Assembly (NCBI GenBank): GCA_031278965.1
Contig: JAITJJ010000232.1
Location: forward strand, 1 to 7,096
Source of the DNA: Deferribacteraceae bacterium
Lineage (GTDB): Bacteria; Chrysiogenota; Deferribacteres; Deferribacterales; JAISNW01
DNA length: 7,096 nucleotides
Direction: 5' to 3'
A model generated the notes under the pieces. The model was not told where the DNA came from, made no database searches, and saw only the letters and a program-made list of their open reading frames with translations. Each line of letters starts with the position of its first letter. Position 1 is the stretch's first letter. The position numbers were made by a program, and so were the translations under genes. Shown in pieces: positions 6,936 through 7,096 of the stretch.

Positions 6936-7096
6936 CTACCCGATCCTTTTTCCCCGTTTTTTAATCTCCGAAATAACAAGCTCTGTCAGGAGGAGCGCTA
7001 CGCCGACAGTTATACAGGAATCCGCCAGATTGAAGGTATACCAATGGCTTTCGCCGATATAAAAGTCCAAAAAATCCACAACTTTATCAAGCCGGA
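6936..7096 (-). CDS. lspA: Lipoprotein signal peptidase (signal peptidase II), C-terminal fragment
   Basis: LspA is an inner-membrane aspartyl protease that removes the signal peptide of prolipoproteins after lipid attachment. Only the last 52 codons are in the window; the gene runs off the right edge toward its 5' end. The minus strand reads RLDKVVDFLDFYIG, then HWYTFNLADSCITVG, a hydrophobic last helix (VALLLTELVI) and a basic tail. The two catalytic aspartates of the family are both present, in VVDF and in NLAD, and the last transmembrane helix and Lys/Arg-rich cytoplasmic tail are normal. Its TAG (6936-6938) sits three bases from the TGA of the convergent sugar transferase gene. The fragment is short, but the paired motifs are diagnostic. 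The SBP lipoprotein encoded nearby would be one of its substrates. Confidence 0.92.
   Translation of the reverse strand, partial: RLDKVVDFLDFYIGESHWYTFNLADSCITVGVALLLTELVISEIKKRGKRIG

Noticed and set aside
6933..6962. T-run after the sugar transferase gene as an intrinsic terminator
   Set aside because: The T-rich stretches (about 6947-6962) lie inside lspA and have only a three-base-pair GGG/CCC hairpin before them, not a credible terminator.

Overview
The window is a compact block of bacterial chromosome. It looks like a diderm (Gram-negative-type) organism that makes Gln-tRNA(Gln) and/or Asn-tRNA(Asn) by transamidation. The evidence is a complete gatCAB set, a lipoprotein solute-binding protein, the lipoprotein signal peptidase LspA, and a WbaP-type initiating sugar transferase for a surface polysaccharide. 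The lineage cannot be fixed from sequence reading alone. The overall feel of the SBP, LspA and WbaP proteins is compatible with Desulfobacterota, Deferribacterota or similar anaerobic diderms, but this is only an impression.

Layout. Positions 1-294 (minus strand, running off the left edge) hold the remains of a tyrosine recombinase (integrase). It has its own Shine-Dalgarno and start codon, but its recognisable pieces lie in three different reading frames and the middle of the protein is missing. Positions 295-685 are AT-rich (about one third GC by hand count, against about one half in the genes) and mostly non-coding. This stretch ends in a good sigma70-type promoter (TTGAAC, 16 bp, TATAAT) and an AGGAG ribosome binding site. 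From 686 to 6932, five plus-strand genes are packed head to tail: gatC, gatA, gatB, a family 5 (DppA/OppA-like) extracytoplasmic solute-binding lipoprotein, and a WbaP/WcaJ-like polyprenyl-phosphate hexose-1-phosphate transferase. One base separates gatC from gatA. The other three junctions are all 4-bp ATGA start/stop overlaps, so the five genes very probably form one transcript with coupled translation. Three bases after the WbaP stop codon, the 3' end of lspA arrives on the opposite strand and runs off the right edge.

How the genes fit together. GatCAB converts Glu-tRNA(Gln) and/or Asp-tRNA(Asn) to the amide form. The SBP should be lipidated and cleaved by LspA and then bind peptides or a similar ligand. 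The WbaP-like enzyme loads the first sugar phosphate onto undecaprenyl phosphate. No pathway obviously unites the translation genes with the two envelope genes, so the shared operon is more likely genome streamlining or co-expression than a dedicated system. I found no CRISPR array, tRNA, rRNA, intact mobile element or convincing novel defence or biosynthetic system here. The most noteworthy points are the decayed integrase beside the gat promoter, the coupling of gatCAB to envelope genes, and the near-abutting convergent lspA.
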